From assembly GCF_011927765.1 (NCBI RefSeq), contig NZ_JAATJG010000007.1, forward strand, positions 62,001 to 126,000: a stretch of 64,000 nucleotides of DNA, written 5' to 3'. This document shows positions 34,133 through 43,897 of this stretch, piece by piece. A model generated the notes under the pieces. It ran no database searches and was not told where the DNA came from. It saw only the letters and a program-made list of their open reading frames with translations. Every line of letters begins with the position of its first letter. Positions within the stretch are counted from its first letter, which is position 1. A program made the position numbers and the translations under genes. This stretch comes from Wenyingzhuangia aestuarii. GTDB taxonomy: Bacteria > Bacteroidota > Bacteroidia > Flavobacteriales > Flavobacteriaceae.

Positions 34133-34665
34133 TAAGGTCTTATTACGGTTACCTGATTTTGATTTGTGACCTTGATGATTGTCGAGGATTTTTCACAAAT
34201 TTTATCGTGGTGCAAATCTACTACATAATCTACTGCATTCAAAATAGCTGGGTTTATTTCCGAAAACTGTTTTGGAGTAGGATCTCCACTGATATTTGCA
34301 GAAGTAGATACAATGGGTTTTCCATAATTTTGAATCATTTTTTTACAAAATTCATCAGAAGCAATTCTGATCGCAATGGTGTTGTCTTTTCCTATAGCAT
34401 TTTTAGCAATTCCAACAGGACAATCGTAAACTATAGTTGTGGGTCTTGTTGCTGTTTGTAAGATTTCTAAAGCTTTGGTAGGAATCTCAACCACATATTC
34501 TTTTAACATTTCTAAAGAACTTACCAAAACAACCAAACTCTTAGTTTCTTCCCTTTGTTTTATTTTATAAATTTTAGCTACTTGATCTTCACTTGTGGCA
34601 TCACAACCTATTCCCCACACAGTATCTGTAGGGTACAAAATGGTTTTATTATGTTCCGACAACAT
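34132..34665 (-). CDS. tsaC: L-threonylcarbamoyladenylate synthase (Sua5/YciO/YrdC)
   Basis: A 177-residue single-domain YrdC-fold enzyme that makes threonylcarbamoyl-AMP from Thr, bicarbonate and ATP for the t6A37 modification of tRNAs. Motifs: LYPTDTVWGIGCDA (about 11-24), KIKQREETKSLVVLVSS (KxR...K catalytic/binding region), PTTIVYDCP, IAIRIASDEFCKKMI and PIVSTSANISGDPTP. It lacks the C-terminal Sua5 domain, hence TsaC type. It forms a tRNA-maturation pair with cca, overlapping by one base. Confidence 0.92.
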   Translation of the reverse strand: MLSEHNKTILYPTDTVWGIGCDATSEDQVAKIYKIKQREETKSLVVLVSSLEMLKEYVVEIPTKALEILQTATRPTTIVYDCPVGIAKNAIGKDNTIAIRIASDEFCKKMIQNYGKPIVSTSANISGDPTPKQFSEINPAILNAVDYVVDLHHDKICEKSSTIIKVTNQNQVTVIRP

Positions 34666-34702
34666 TTCCGCTTATTTATTTAAAAATTGTTGTTGCCTGT
34701 AT

Positions 34703-36541
34703 TTAATTTAAAACATCTAAAGACTGTAAACTAACAAGCTTTGAATACATACCTCCTTGCGCTATTAAATCTTTGTGCGTTCCTTGCTCAACAATTCTAC
34801 CTTTTTTCATAACTACAATTAAATCTGCATTTTTAACGGTAGATAGTCTATGAGCAATTACAATAGACGTTTTATTGACCATCATATTCTCCAAAGCATC
34901 CTGTACTACTTTTTCAGATTCCGTATCTAAAGCAGAAGTTGCTTCGTCTAAAATCATAATTGGAGGATTTTTTAAAACTGCTCTAGCAATGGCAACTCTT
35001 TGTCGTTGTCCACCCGATAATGAATTTCCACCGTCTCCAACATTGCTTTGATATCCATTTTCAAATTCAGTAATAAAATTATGAGCATTTGCAATTTTTG
35101 CTGCATGTATAATATCTTCTTCGGATGCGTTATCAACACCTAGAGAAATATTATTTGCAATTGTATCATTAAATAAAATTGAATCTTGAGCAACAATTCC
35201 CATTTGACTACGTAAAGACTTTGTGGTTACATCTTTAATGTCTAGTCCATCAAAAGTAATACGACCTTCATTCACATCGTAAAACCTAGTAACTAAGTTT
35301 GCTAATGTTGATTTTCCACTACCTGACTCTCCAACTAAAGCCACTGTTTTACCTTTAGGAACCGTTAAACTAAAGTCTTTTAACACATATTCATTCTCAT
35401 ACTTAAATGATACATTTTCAAATTTAATTTCTTTCTCAAAACCTTTAATTACTTGTGCACCTTCACTATCTTTTAAAGGGTTTAATGCATCTAAAATAAA
35501 GCGTACTCTTTCAGAGGCTGCATTCCCTCCTTGGATAGCATGACTTGCTTTTGCCATTGCTTTAGCTGGTGTTAAAATTTGATAAGCTAATCCCATGTAA
35601 GTAATAAATGCACCTCCTGTTAAACTTTGCTCTAATAACACCAAGGTCCCTCCATAAACAAAGAGAATTGAAATGGTAAATACTCCTAGAAATTCACTAA
35701 GAGGACCAGCCATAGCCATTCTAGCTCCAATGACATTGTTCATGTAATTAATTTCCTCTGACTGACTTTTGAATTTATTTTTAAAAAAAGATTCTGCTGT
35801 AAAGTTTTTAATAATTTTTATACCTCCTAAAGTTTCTTCAATCTTAGAAAGTAAATTTCCTTCCATCGCAAAAATATCTCCAGATATACTTTTAATTGTT
35901 CTTCCCAGTCTTGATATTAAAAAACCTGCTACTGGTAAAAACACTAATACAAAAATGGTTAACTTCCAACTAATCCATAACATTGCTGCTAAAGTAAATA
36001 ACAAGGTTAAGGGTTCTCTACCGATCATCATTATAGCATTCATAAACGATGATTTGATAGTAGTAATATCAGCAGTCATTCTTGAAATTAAATCTCCTTT
36101 TTTTTCTCCCGAAAAAAACGAAACATTTAAAGAAGTAACTTTATTATAAACATCATTTCTTAAATCTTTTAAAACACCATTATTTAAATACGTCATATAT
36201 ACCATTGACAAATAAGCAAATAAGTTCTTTAAAAAGAATGCTATAATCATAAAAACCATCATCCATATTAAAGTACTAAAAGCACCTTTCTCATTGGTAT
36301 TAGTTGTAATAAAATAATTAAGAAAACCTTCTAGTGTCTCTTTGTTCAAACTTCCAAACCCTTCAAAAACTGGTTTTTTATATACTTTTTCTCCTTCTTT
36401 AAACAAAACATTCATCACTGGCATTAAAGATAACATTGATAATGCCGAAAAAAAAGAATACAAAAAGTTAAAGAAAATACTTGAGAAAAAATTCAGCTTG
36501 TATGGAGCCAGATATTTAAAAAAGTGTTTTAGATTTTTCAT
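34703..36541 (-). CDS. MsbA-like ABC exporter (fused TMD-NBD)
   Basis: A 612-residue half-transporter, active as a homodimer. Six transmembrane helices (about residues 15-330) precede an ATPase domain with Walker A GESGSGKST (about 405-413), Q-loop AQDSILF, signature LSGGQRQRVAIARAV, Walker B IMILDEAT and switch His in VIAHRLSTV. This type exports lipid-linked glycans, lipid A or drugs. It lies next to the polysaccharide region but is divergent from it, so a lipid-flippase role is plausible but unproven. A -7 element sits just upstream. Confidence 0.92.
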   Translation of the reverse strand: MKNLKHFFKYLAPYKLNFFSSIFFNFLYSFFSALSMLSLMPVMNVLFKEGEKVYKKPVFEGFGSLNKETLEGFLNYFITTNTNEKGAFSTLIWMMVFMIIAFFLKNLFAYLSMVYMTYLNNGVLKDLRNDVYNKVTSLNVSFFSGEKKGDLISRMTADITTIKSSFMNAIMMIGREPLTLLFTLAAMLWISWKLTIFVLVFLPVAGFLISRLGRTIKSISGDIFAMEGNLLSKIEETLGGIKIIKNFTAESFFKNKFKSQSEEINYMNNVIGARMAMAGPLSEFLGVFTISILFVYGGTLVLLEQSLTGGAFITYMGLAYQILTPAKAMAKASHAIQGGNAASERVRFILDALNPLKDSEGAQVIKGFEKEIKFENVSFKYENEYVLKDFSLTVPKGKTVALVGESGSGKSTLANLVTRFYDVNEGRITFDGLDIKDVTTKSLRSQMGIVAQDSILFNDTIANNISLGVDNASEEDIIHAAKIANAHNFITEFENGYQSNVGDGGNSLSGGQRQRVAIARAVLKNPPIMILDEATSALDTESEKVVQDALENMMVNKTSIVIAHRLSTVKNADLIVVMKKGRIVEQGTHKDLIAQGGMYSKLVSLQSLDVLN

Positions 36542-36561
36542 TTATAAAAAATTAGTTGACG

Positions 36562-36569
36562 CAAATTTA
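36562..36569 (-). promoter_or_regulatory. -7 promoter element TAAATTTG of the ABC exporter
   Basis: A minus-strand TAnnTTTG match 20 bp before the ATG at 36541. No well-placed -33 TTG was found. Confidence 0.4.
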
Positions 36570-36721
36570 TATATTTTATTATTGTTACTAGGAATAATCC
36601 TAGCTTAATAAATTTAAAACTATAAAGTAATAGCTTCAAATATATCCATTAATTTAGCATTAGAAAATCTAACTTATAGAAAAAGCAGGTATTATAGTAC
36701 AATAAACACTCTATTTTACAT

Positions 36722-36729
36722 TATTTTTG
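36722..36729 (+). promoter_or_regulatory. -7 promoter element TATTTTTG of the KpsS-like gene
   Basis: A plus-strand TAnnTTTG match 36 bp before the ATG at 36766, in the divergent region with the ABC exporter. Confidence 0.4.
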
Positions 36730-36765
36730 CGTTAGAATTTCGTTCTAAACCACATAAATAATCTG

Positions 36766-37929
36766 ATGATAATTTTATTTTTAACTGATATTTTTAAGCA
36801 CCCTGTAGATTATTTACCTACAAATCATGATTGGTTAGCTGATTTATGGTTTAGTAATATTAAATATAAGGTTACCAAAATAAACGAAATATTAAAACCA
36901 AACGATGCTAGCATAGGAATAGAACTCCCCGTAGAACCCTACACTTCTGTGCTAAAAAAGTCTAGCATTACTAAAATATCTGATTATCTAAAAAAAACAG
37001 TTTCCTCTTTTGATTATATAATAGCTTTTGAATGTTGTCATGAAACTCGAGAAATTTTAGAAAAACTACATCCTAAAATTATTTACATCTACTTTAGTCC
37101 ATTAAGATACAGCAACAGACAAACCTTTACTTTAAGCTCTAATAATAATCAAATTCAACAAAAAATAATTAACGTAAGTAATTTAGGTATTAGCTATTAC
37201 CAACAACAAGCCAATTACGTTAAACACCTTGTTAATAATAAACAACCCAATGTAAATCTTAAGCCAAAAAGTATTTTGCTAATAGGACAAGTGGAAGCCG
37301 ATTTATCTGTTTGGAATGGAAAAAAATATACAAACCTAGATGATTATTATGATGAAATAATGAAACTAGCTTCTGACTACGATACTATTTATTACAAACC
37401 TCATCCATTTTCTAAAAAAAACAACGATAGAATTGTAAATGCAACAAATATAATTAATACCGATATTGAAATTTATAGATTGCTTAGTTCTGATGCTATA
37501 GAACATGTTGTTACTGTATCTTCTAGTGTTGCTAAAGAAGCTAAATTCTTTAACAAAAAAGTAACTCAATTTTCTAGTTTATATATATCTGATAGCTGTC
37601 AAAACATTCCCTACACAATGGATGACAACTTTTGGAACTATTTATTAGAAACTACTAACGAGAATTTAATTAAAAAACTAGTGATTGATTCTATAGACAT
37701 TAGACCAATTAGAAACACCTATTGGGGATATAAATGTATTTTAGAATTAGAATCTACAATGCATAACTTACAAGAGTTAAATACAAAATTTGAGAAAAAA
37801 CAAACAGAACTTCTGGTATCTTATAATCAACTACACAAAAAAAATATGATTTTAGAAGAACAATATAAAGCACTAGCAACACCTAAAAAAAACATTTTTA
37901 AAATTCTATTTAGAAAGTTTTTCAAGTAA
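36766..37929 (+). CDS. Putative capsule-synthesis (KpsS/KpsC-like) glycosyltransferase with C-terminal coiled coil
   Basis: A 387-residue protein with no sharp family signature that I can prove. The stretch TIYYKPHPFSKKN (about 205-217) followed by HVVTVSSSVAKEAKFFNKKV (about 246-265) resembles the KPHP...S-SVxxEAxxxGKxV pattern of capsule synthesis proteins (KpsS/KpsC, retaining Kdo transferases). The last 60 residues form a charged coiled coil (LQELNTKFEKKQ to LEEQYKAL) ending in a basic amphipathic tail (FKILFRKFFK), which could attach it to the membrane or a partner. It converges on a GT4 gene. Moderate confidence in fold only. Confidence 0.55.
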   Translation: MIILFLTDIFKHPVDYLPTNHDWLADLWFSNIKYKVTKINEILKPNDASIGIELPVEPYTSVLKKSSITKISDYLKKTVSSFDYIIAFECCHETREILEKLHPKIIYIYFSPLRYSNRQTFTLSSNNNQIQQKIINVSNLGISYYQQQANYVKHLVNNKQPNVNLKPKSILLIGQVEADLSVWNGKKYTNLDDYYDEIMKLASDYDTIYYKPHPFSKKNNDRIVNATNIINTDIEIYRLLSSDAIEHVVTVSSSVAKEAKFFNKKVTQFSSLYISDSCQNIPYTMDDNFWNYLLETTNENLIKKLVIDSIDIRPIRNTYWGYKCILELESTMHNLQELNTKFEKKQTELLVSYNQLHKKNMILEEQYKALATPKKNIFKILFRKFFK

Positions 37930-37947
37930 AACCTTTATTTTAGTTGT

Positions 37948-39102
37948 TCATTCGTTTGTAGAATTCATAAAAAATTGTTTTATGTCTTGAAATAGTCTTT
38001 TTCTAATAGGTACTTTAGCATTCAACAATCTTTCTTTCATCTTATTTCCAATAGCAATATATGAAAAATCTTTCTTAATTGTTTTTTGTCCGTTAGCGAC
38101 AATATCAATAACGCTCTGACTATTTTCAAAAACTTTTCTCATTTTTAAAGATGCATCTTGTATATCTGCATCTGCAGCAATAAAACCTTTTTTTAACATC
38201 CCATGACTATCTTCTAAGGGTTTTAATAAATATTGAACAGGAAAACTATTTTTCATATTCATAAAAACCATATTTCCAGAATATCCTGTCGCAATTACGG
38301 GTTTCTTAAAATACATAGCCTCTGCCATTGTTAATCCAAATCCTTCAGATCGATGAAGCGAAACTAAAGAATCACTATTCTCTATCAAGCCTGTTAATTC
38401 TTGTCTAGAAACTCTCTTATTTATTATTTTAATATTAGAACTACCCTTAAGAAAAAATTCCATTTTTTTCTTATCCTCAGGAAAATCATCCAAACCTATA
38501 CTTTTCACTAAAAGAACAACATCTTTGTTTTCTTTACCAAAGGTTTTCTGAAAAGCCTCTATTACGGCATAAGGATTTTTTCTTAAAATAGCACTGTGTG
38601 AATCAAAGATTGTTAAGAAAGTAAATTTATCCTCATCTAATCCAAAATGAGCTCTAGTAAAGCCTGAAGACTGTATTTGAATAGGATGGGGAATATTTAC
38701 AACAGGACAAGGAGATTTTTTTGAAAAAATTTCTACACAAAAGTCACTAGCCGTCCATATTTCATCAAACAAGCTCATATAAGGAATTATATCTTCTGGT
38801 ATTTCTTTAAATTCCCATACCCAAAAAGCAACATTGTATTTATTTTTGAATTGCTTTTTTCCAGTTTTTCTGACAAACTGTTTAATAGTTCCTAAATTAA
38901 TATGAAAAATATTAATACCATATTTTTTAGAATCTTCTTTCTTTTGATGATCGTAAATATCTCTTTTGTGATTAAAAAGATAACTAACAACATTTACATC
39001 AACACCTACACTTTCTAAAGCTTTTACATTAGAGATTGAAGCCTCTGTCAACCCACATGGTTCATTAAAATAACCAATATAATTTACACCTAAGTTTTTC
39101 AT
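37948..39102 (-). CDS. GT4-family glycosyltransferase
   Basis: A GT-B fold retaining transferase of about 384 residues. The C-terminal Rossmann domain carries the EX7E signature as EGFGLTMAE (about 262-270), preceded by SLHRS; the N-terminal half has NEPCGLTEAS, a glycine-rich acceptor loop, and FWVWEFKEIP. Donor and acceptor are unknown; it probably adds a sugar to a surface glycan. The frame is open to 39129, but I prefer the ATG at 39102 (MKNLGVNYIGYF). A TTG-17 bp-TAACTTTG promoter lies upstream. It is the last of the minus-strand GT genes. Confidence 0.85.
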   Translation of the reverse strand: MKNLGVNYIGYFNEPCGLTEASISNVKALESVGVDVNVVSYLFNHKRDIYDHQKKEDSKKYGINIFHINLGTIKQFVRKTGKKQFKNKYNVAFWVWEFKEIPEDIIPYMSLFDEIWTASDFCVEIFSKKSPCPVVNIPHPIQIQSSGFTRAHFGLDEDKFTFLTIFDSHSAILRKNPYAVIEAFQKTFGKENKDVVLLVKSIGLDDFPEDKKKMEFFLKGSSNIKIINKRVSRQELTGLIENSDSLVSLHRSEGFGLTMAEAMYFKKPVIATGYSGNMVFMNMKNSFPVQYLLKPLEDSHGMLKKGFIAADADIQDASLKMRKVFENSQSVIDIVANGQKTIKKDFSYIAIGNKMKERLLNAKVPIRKRLFQDIKQFFMNSTNE

Positions 39103-39149
39103 GAAAATTAAAGAAATAATTCGTAGCAATTTATTTTAATAACAAAACT

Positions 39150-39177
39150 CAAAGTTAATCATAAATAATTTAAACAA
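39150..39177 (-). promoter_or_regulatory. Promoter (TTG - 17 bp - TAACTTTG) before the GT4 gene
   Basis: On the minus strand, TTG at 39177-39175 and -7 TAACTTTG at 39157-39150. It lies about 47 bp before the chosen ATG. Confidence 0.45.
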
Positions 39178-39186
39178 CCTTTATAA

Positions 39187-40320
39187 CTAAGTTAGCTTCC
39201 CCCCGAAAACATAATCTCTGTTTTCCAGAAAACTATTATATATAGCTAAATAAGACTTAGCCATAAACTTGTAACTAAACTGTTTAGATCTACTCACTAA
39301 TTGTTTAGTTATTTCCTCTGTATTGTTATCAAACAACTCCATCCCCTTTTTATAAGTAGCTACCATACTGTCTGTTTCAAAACAATCAAAATAGAATGCT
39401 ACATCTCCCCCTATTTCAGGTAAGCTTGTGAGGTTACTCAAAAAAACAGGCTTACCAAAACACATAGCTTCTATTGGAGGAATCCCAAAACCTTCTGCCG
39501 TAGATGGATGACACATAGCTCTCGAATTCTGTATCAATCCCCATTTTTGTTCATCGGATACATGATAACAAAAATGAACTCTATCAACTAGGTTGAGTCT
39601 TAATATTTCTGTTTGAATCTCTTTTGCATAAAATTGATTTTCACCCGAGACAACAAATACCAAATCCTCTTCTATAAAAGGAAGCATTTTTACTAATGCT
39701 AATTGGTTTTTTTTAGCAAATAAAACTCCAATGTTTAAAATATATTTTTTCTTTTTTAAAAAAGAAAATTCTCCTAAATTATAATCTACATCAGTCTTAG
39801 GGAATAAAATACCATTATAAACAACTCTAACTTCAGGTGTTTTATCGAAAGTAAATAATTTTTTATTCTCTAAAAAATCTCTTTTTACAAATTCAGATAT
39901 ACAAACAATAATATTTGCATTTTTTATATTTTTTCGAACTTTATTTAACTCTTTTTTATATTTTTTTTCAGAAATATTTTCGTGTAAAAAATTTAAATCA
40001 TGTAAAGTTACTATCTTTTTTTGGCAAAACCTTTTAAAATGAAAGTAAGAAGATAACTGATGACTAGTGTGTAATACATCGTAATTAAAACTATAAAAAG
40101 GCACAAACTTGTGATATGATTCTCTTTTAATAAGAGAAAACTTTGTATTTAAGTTCTCTAAAGGAGTAGAAGGACCATATAAATCTATTGTATTTATATG
40201 GTCATTAGTCATTAACTCTGAAAGTCCTATAGCAAGATTTTTAAAAACATTAGCAATCCCAGAATTACTATATCTTAATCTTTCTAGATCAACTAAAACT
40301 CTTGTTCCTTTCTTCTTCAT
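39187..40320 (-). CDS. GT4-family glycosyltransferase
   Basis: A 377-residue retaining GT-B glycosyltransferase of the group that includes many O-antigen/capsule mannosyl- and rhamnosyltransferases. N-terminal VDLERLRYSNSGIANVFKNLA supplies the acceptor-binding Gly loop; VTLHDLNFLH and CISEFVKRDFL are typical mid-domain motifs; the C-terminal donor site is HPSTAEGFGIPPIEAMCFGKPV with EX7E (about residues 276-297). No membrane segment is visible. It has the same orientation as the next GT4 gene but is separated by 184 bp, an AT-rich gap in which I see no clear terminator. Confidence 0.87.
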   Translation of the reverse strand: MKKKGTRVLVDLERLRYSNSGIANVFKNLAIGLSELMTNDHINTIDLYGPSTPLENLNTKFSLIKRESYHKFVPFYSFNYDVLHTSHQLSSYFHFKRFCQKKIVTLHDLNFLHENISEKKYKKELNKVRKNIKNANIIVCISEFVKRDFLENKKLFTFDKTPEVRVVYNGILFPKTDVDYNLGEFSFLKKKKYILNIGVLFAKKNQLALVKMLPFIEEDLVFVVSGENQFYAKEIQTEILRLNLVDRVHFCYHVSDEQKWGLIQNSRAMCHPSTAEGFGIPPIEAMCFGKPVFLSNLTSLPEIGGDVAFYFDCFETDSMVATYKKGMELFDNNTEEITKQLVSRSKQFSYKFMAKSYLAIYNSFLENRDYVFGGKLT

Positions 40321-40504
40321 TAAATTTTCGCTTCTTTTTTTAGAACTAAGATAAACATGAGAACATGCTATCTAATTTATTTTCTTTAAAAGTTTATATT
40401 TTTTTAAATGTATTTCTTTAGAGATTTATACCCCTAACCTAAAAGTGCAAAGATACTACATATTAAACACCTCACAAAAAAGATATATTCTTCTACAAAC
40501 ACAA

Positions 40505-41581
40505 TTAAATAAAAGATAGAAGATAATCTTCTACTTTTTGCTGATTAACTTCAGCATCAAAATTCTCTTTTACAAACGTATTTCCTGCCAATCCCATTTG
40601 CTCTACTAAATCGGCATTCTCTTTTAATTCTATAAGGCGTTTAGAAACCTCTTCTAAATCATCTTTTTCTACTAAAAATCCAGTTTTATTATTTACAACC
40701 ACTTCTGGATTACTACTTACATTATAAGCAATTACAGGTTTCTTAAGATAAGATGCTTCGGCAACTACATATCCAAATCCCTCCCAATGAGAACTTAGCA
40801 CAAAAACATCTATTTGAGACATAAAGTTGTTTACATTGTCTACATATCCTTTAAATTCAACAACATCTGCAACTCCTATATTTTCTGCTTTTTGTTTTAA
40901 TTCGTTTAGCAATCTTCCATCACCACCTATAACAATTTTAAAGTCTGTTATTTTTTGTTTTAGAATTAAAGCCAAATCTAAAAGAGCTGTTTGGTTTTTT
41001 TGATATTCTAATCTTCCTAAATTACCAATAGTAAATATATGTTGAGTTTTATTTTTTTCTAACTGATATCTTTCTAAATGCAATCCATTATAAATTACTT
41101 TTATTTTTTCTTTAGGAAACATATTTGCATTTTTCTGGTTGATGGTCTTTTTTGTTTCAAAAGAATTTACCAGTATTTGTGAAATTATGTTTTTAAAATA
41201 CCATCTGTTTAAAAAGTTGTTTTTAATAGGAATAGCACTTCCTCTTCTATAAATAATGGTTTTAACACCTGCCCATTTTGCTGCTAATGCTCCTACTTTT
41301 ATATCTTTTGATATATTGTAAATAACTGCATTGGGTTTATCTTTTAAAAACAACAACATGAGTTGTAAAATTTTAAAAGGATTTAAAAAGCTTAAATTAC
41401 CTATAGATATTAACCTGGTTTCTATTCCTTCTTGCTCTAGTTTTTTTCGGAGCTCTCCATCTTTATGGCAATATACAATTACCCTATACTTTTTATGATG
41501 TAAATAAGATGATGTTTCTAGGTGCCATTTTTCTCCACCTCCCCAAGCCAACTCAGAATTAAACAAACAGATTGTTTTCAT
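40505..41581 (-). CDS. GT4-family glycosyltransferase
   Basis: A 358-residue retaining GT-B transferase. The N-terminal loop LAWGGGEKWHLE is characteristic of GT4 enzymes of LPS/teichuronic-type pathways; the C-terminal donor motif is SSHWEGFGYVVAEASYLKKPVIA (EX7E, about residues 266-288), then SSNPEVVVNNKTGFLVEKDD. Donor sugar and acceptor cannot be read from the sequence. It is 1 bp after the upstream GT4 gene (stop 41583 / start 41581), so the two are surely co-translated and probably add consecutive sugars. Confidence 0.88.
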   Translation of the reverse strand: MKTICLFNSELAWGGGEKWHLETSSYLHHKKYRVIVYCHKDGELRKKLEQEGIETRLISIGNLSFLNPFKILQLMLLFLKDKPNAVIYNISKDIKVGALAAKWAGVKTIIYRRGSAIPIKNNFLNRWYFKNIISQILVNSFETKKTINQKNANMFPKEKIKVIYNGLHLERYQLEKNKTQHIFTIGNLGRLEYQKNQTALLDLALILKQKITDFKIVIGGDGRLLNELKQKAENIGVADVVEFKGYVDNVNNFMSQIDVFVLSSHWEGFGYVVAEASYLKKPVIAYNVSSNPEVVVNNKTGFLVEKDDLEEVSKRLIELKENADLVEQMGLAGNTFVKENFDAEVNQQKVEDYLLSFI

Positions 41582-41582
41582 T

Positions 41583-42692
41583 TTACAACTTCTTATATAC
41601 GTTTATTAAGTTTTTAGCAATTTGCTCATCTAAAAATTGCTGAGCATATTGCCATCCTTTTTCTTTCATTTCCTTTTGTAAAACGGTATCATTCTCAATG
41701 TTAAAAATTGCTTGTTGTAAAGCAACTTCATCATGTGGTTCTATATATATCGAATTAGGACCACCTGCTTCCGAAAAACAACTCCCTACGGATGATATTA
41801 CAGGTGTTTTAGAATACAATGCTTCAACAATAGGTATGCCAAAACCTTCAAAAATACTTGGATAAATAAATATAGAGGCCATTTGATAAATAATAGCCAA
41901 TTCTTGCATGCTTACTCCTTTTAAAAAGAGAACACGATCTGTCATATTATTTTCATCAATATATTTTTTAACCTTTTCTGCATAAACAGTTTCTTTACCA
42001 ACTACTACCAAAGAATGATTGGTGTTTTTAATAGCTTTTACAATAGTCAATAAATTTTTACGTTCCTGAATGGTCCCAACATTTAAAAGAAACTTACTAG
42101 GCAACGTATATTTTTTAGCTACTTCGTTTTTCTCACTTAAACTATAATTTTCTAAAAATGCTGAATGACATCCTTGGTATACTACCTCAATTTTATTTGG
42201 AGAAACTCCTAAAAAATCAACAATATCTCTTTTGGTTTGTTCGCTAATAGCAATAACCCTATCTGCAACTTGAGCTGCTCTTTTAAATTTTTTAAAATGT
42301 ATTTTACCATCAATATACGAATACAGTTCCGGATAGCGAACAAAAATTAAATCGTGAATGGTTACTACGGTTTTAATAGTTGTGTTTTCAATACCAATAG
42401 GTAACTCATTTGTCAATCCATGATATATGGTAACTTTATCTGCTACTAAGTCTTTTACAATCGCTTTTTGTCTCCACAAAGAACTTAGTTTTTGCCAAAC
42501 TTTGCTCTTAGGTAAACAAACTTTCATGTTGTTATTTAAGTTTAACCTATCTACTTTACCAGGTTTTGGATTGTATAAAAAATAAGAATTCTCAGAAAAA
42601 TAACTAGCTAAAATTCTAACCGTGTCTCTACTATAATTACCAAGACCTGTGGTATTATGAAAAATTCGTTTAGCATCAAAACCTACTCTCAT
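41583..42692 (-). CDS. GT4-family glycosyltransferase
   Basis: A 369-residue retaining GT-B transferase, similar in architecture to mannosyltransferases of the WbaZ/MtfB type. N-terminal GFDAKRIFHNTTGLGNYSRD, central VTIHDLIFVRYPELYS and AISEQTKRDIV, and the C-terminal nucleotide-sugar site YPSIFEGFGIPIVEALYSKTPVI (EX7E, about 278-300). It is the first cistron of the pair with 41581-40505. The 173 bp upstream are AT-rich; I see no convincing -7 element there. Confidence 0.88.
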   Translation of the reverse strand: MRVGFDAKRIFHNTTGLGNYSRDTVRILASYFSENSYFLYNPKPGKVDRLNLNNNMKVCLPKSKVWQKLSSLWRQKAIVKDLVADKVTIYHGLTNELPIGIENTTIKTVVTIHDLIFVRYPELYSYIDGKIHFKKFKRAAQVADRVIAISEQTKRDIVDFLGVSPNKIEVVYQGCHSAFLENYSLSEKNEVAKKYTLPSKFLLNVGTIQERKNLLTIVKAIKNTNHSLVVVGKETVYAEKVKKYIDENNMTDRVLFLKGVSMQELAIIYQMASIFIYPSIFEGFGIPIVEALYSKTPVISSVGSCFSEAGGPNSIYIEPHDEVALQQAIFNIENDTVLQKEMKEKGWQYAQQFLDEQIAKNLINVYKKL

Positions 42693-42865
42693 TAATATTT
42701 CCTTTAAAAATTCAACTTATAAATTACCGCTAAAGTATAGCACATAAGAAAGCGTTCAATATATTGAATCTTTTTTACTTAAATAAACTTTAAGAACTAA
42801 GTATTTATCAAATAAATTAAGCGTGGTAAAAAGCTTTACAACAAGAATTATCTAAAAATATTTGT

Positions 42866-43897
42866 TTATTTATTACACTTTAAAAGGTTAACAAATTTAT
42901 TTTGTTGAAATTCAAAACTCCATTTTTCATTATTAAACTTGCAAATTGGTTTTTCCAGTTTATTTAAAACAGCTATTAAATTATCTTCTTTTTTATAAAA
43001 TAACGCTGTTGTTTTAAAATCATCAAATTGATTAAAAAACGAGTCTAATATCATAGGTACATGATAAGAAAACGCTAGGTTAAAAGATCCTGAAATTTTA
43101 TATTGATATGCGTTAGACAAAATATGTTTATTGTGTATTATAGGTAAAATATAATCGCTTTTTTGTAAATATGAGTGGAAAAGATTGTTGTCTATAAAAC
43201 CGTCCCAAAACATACAATTATTATTCAAATCGTACTTTTTAAATTCTTTAGAAAGATTTGGGTCACTTTTTCCTAGAAAAATAAGTTTAATGTTTTTATT
43301 TAAATTTCCTGCTTTAAAAAACTCAAATAACTGTATATAGTTTCTACGTTTTAACTCCATCTTACCAGGTATAGTTACCCATATTTCATCTTTCCCTTTC
43401 TTCAGTTTAACTTCACTACATTCTTTAAAAAAAATAGGGTAAAAAGATCCAAACTTTGCTTTTAATAAGTTATTGGTTTTAGTATTATCTAATAAATAAT
43501 CATTTAACAAATAAAAACCGTTAATTGTTTTATAGGTATGTAAGTACTTAGTATTCTTAAGATCTTTTAAATTATGTAAAACACCATAATATTCTCTCTT
43601 TTTTTTAGAACAAACCTTAAGTAAATTATGAGCTGATTTATTAGGAACCGTATTAAAAATAACTTTATCAATTTTGTTTTTATTTAAAAACTGCAAAACT
43701 TTTAAATGTCCAATCCCCCACTGATTACTTCTCACAAATAAAGTTTCTTTAAATTCATCTAAATAAGCTATTCTACCTTTTAATCTATAGTTAGATATTA
43801 AATACAACTTTAGATTAGGTAAGGTCTTTAAAAATGCTACTTGAGAAAAAATACACTCATCATGATGAGCGTTAAACTCAACTAGAACAATATTCAT
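42866..43897 (-). CDS. Unclassified putative glycosyltransferase (paralogue of 44510)
   Basis: A 343-residue protein that I cannot place in a named family. It is homologous along its length to the product at 44510: both start with a strand and the motif EFxxxHxECIxSQxxFLK (here VEFNAHHDECIFSQVAFLK), then KVIFN, YGVLHN, IPGKMELKRRNY, IKLIFLGKS, SDYILPIIH and a basic tail. Alternating beta-alpha units and the IPG...RR / FLG / LP pattern suggest a GT-B-like transferase, without the EX7E motif. The ATG at 43897 is preferred over 43927 because the paralogue begins in the same way. Very AT-rich, Lys/Asn-rich coding. Confidence 0.6.
   Translation of the reverse strand: MNIVLVEFNAHHDECIFSQVAFLKTLPNLKLYLISNYRLKGRIAYLDEFKETLFVRSNQWGIGHLKVLQFLNKNKIDKVIFNTVPNKSAHNLLKVCSKKKREYYGVLHNLKDLKNTKYLHTYKTINGFYLLNDYLLDNTKTNNLLKAKFGSFYPIFFKECSEVKLKKGKDEIWVTIPGKMELKRRNYIQLFEFFKAGNLNKNIKLIFLGKSDPNLSKEFKKYDLNNNCMFWDGFIDNNLFHSYLQKSDYILPIIHNKHILSNAYQYKISGSFNLAFSYHVPMILDSFFNQFDDFKTTALFYKKEDNLIAVLNKLEKPICKFNNEKWSFEFQQNKFVNLLKCNK

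Noticed and set aside
34102-34461. A 119-codon plus-strand frame opposite tsaC/cca
   Set aside because: It is an antisense shadow of tsaC; low-complexity Tyr/Ile/Ser-rich translation without recognisable domain.
35769-36149. A 126-codon plus-strand frame opposite the ABC exporter
   Set aside because: It is complementary to the transmembrane part of the exporter; the hydrophobic appearance follows from the opposite strand.
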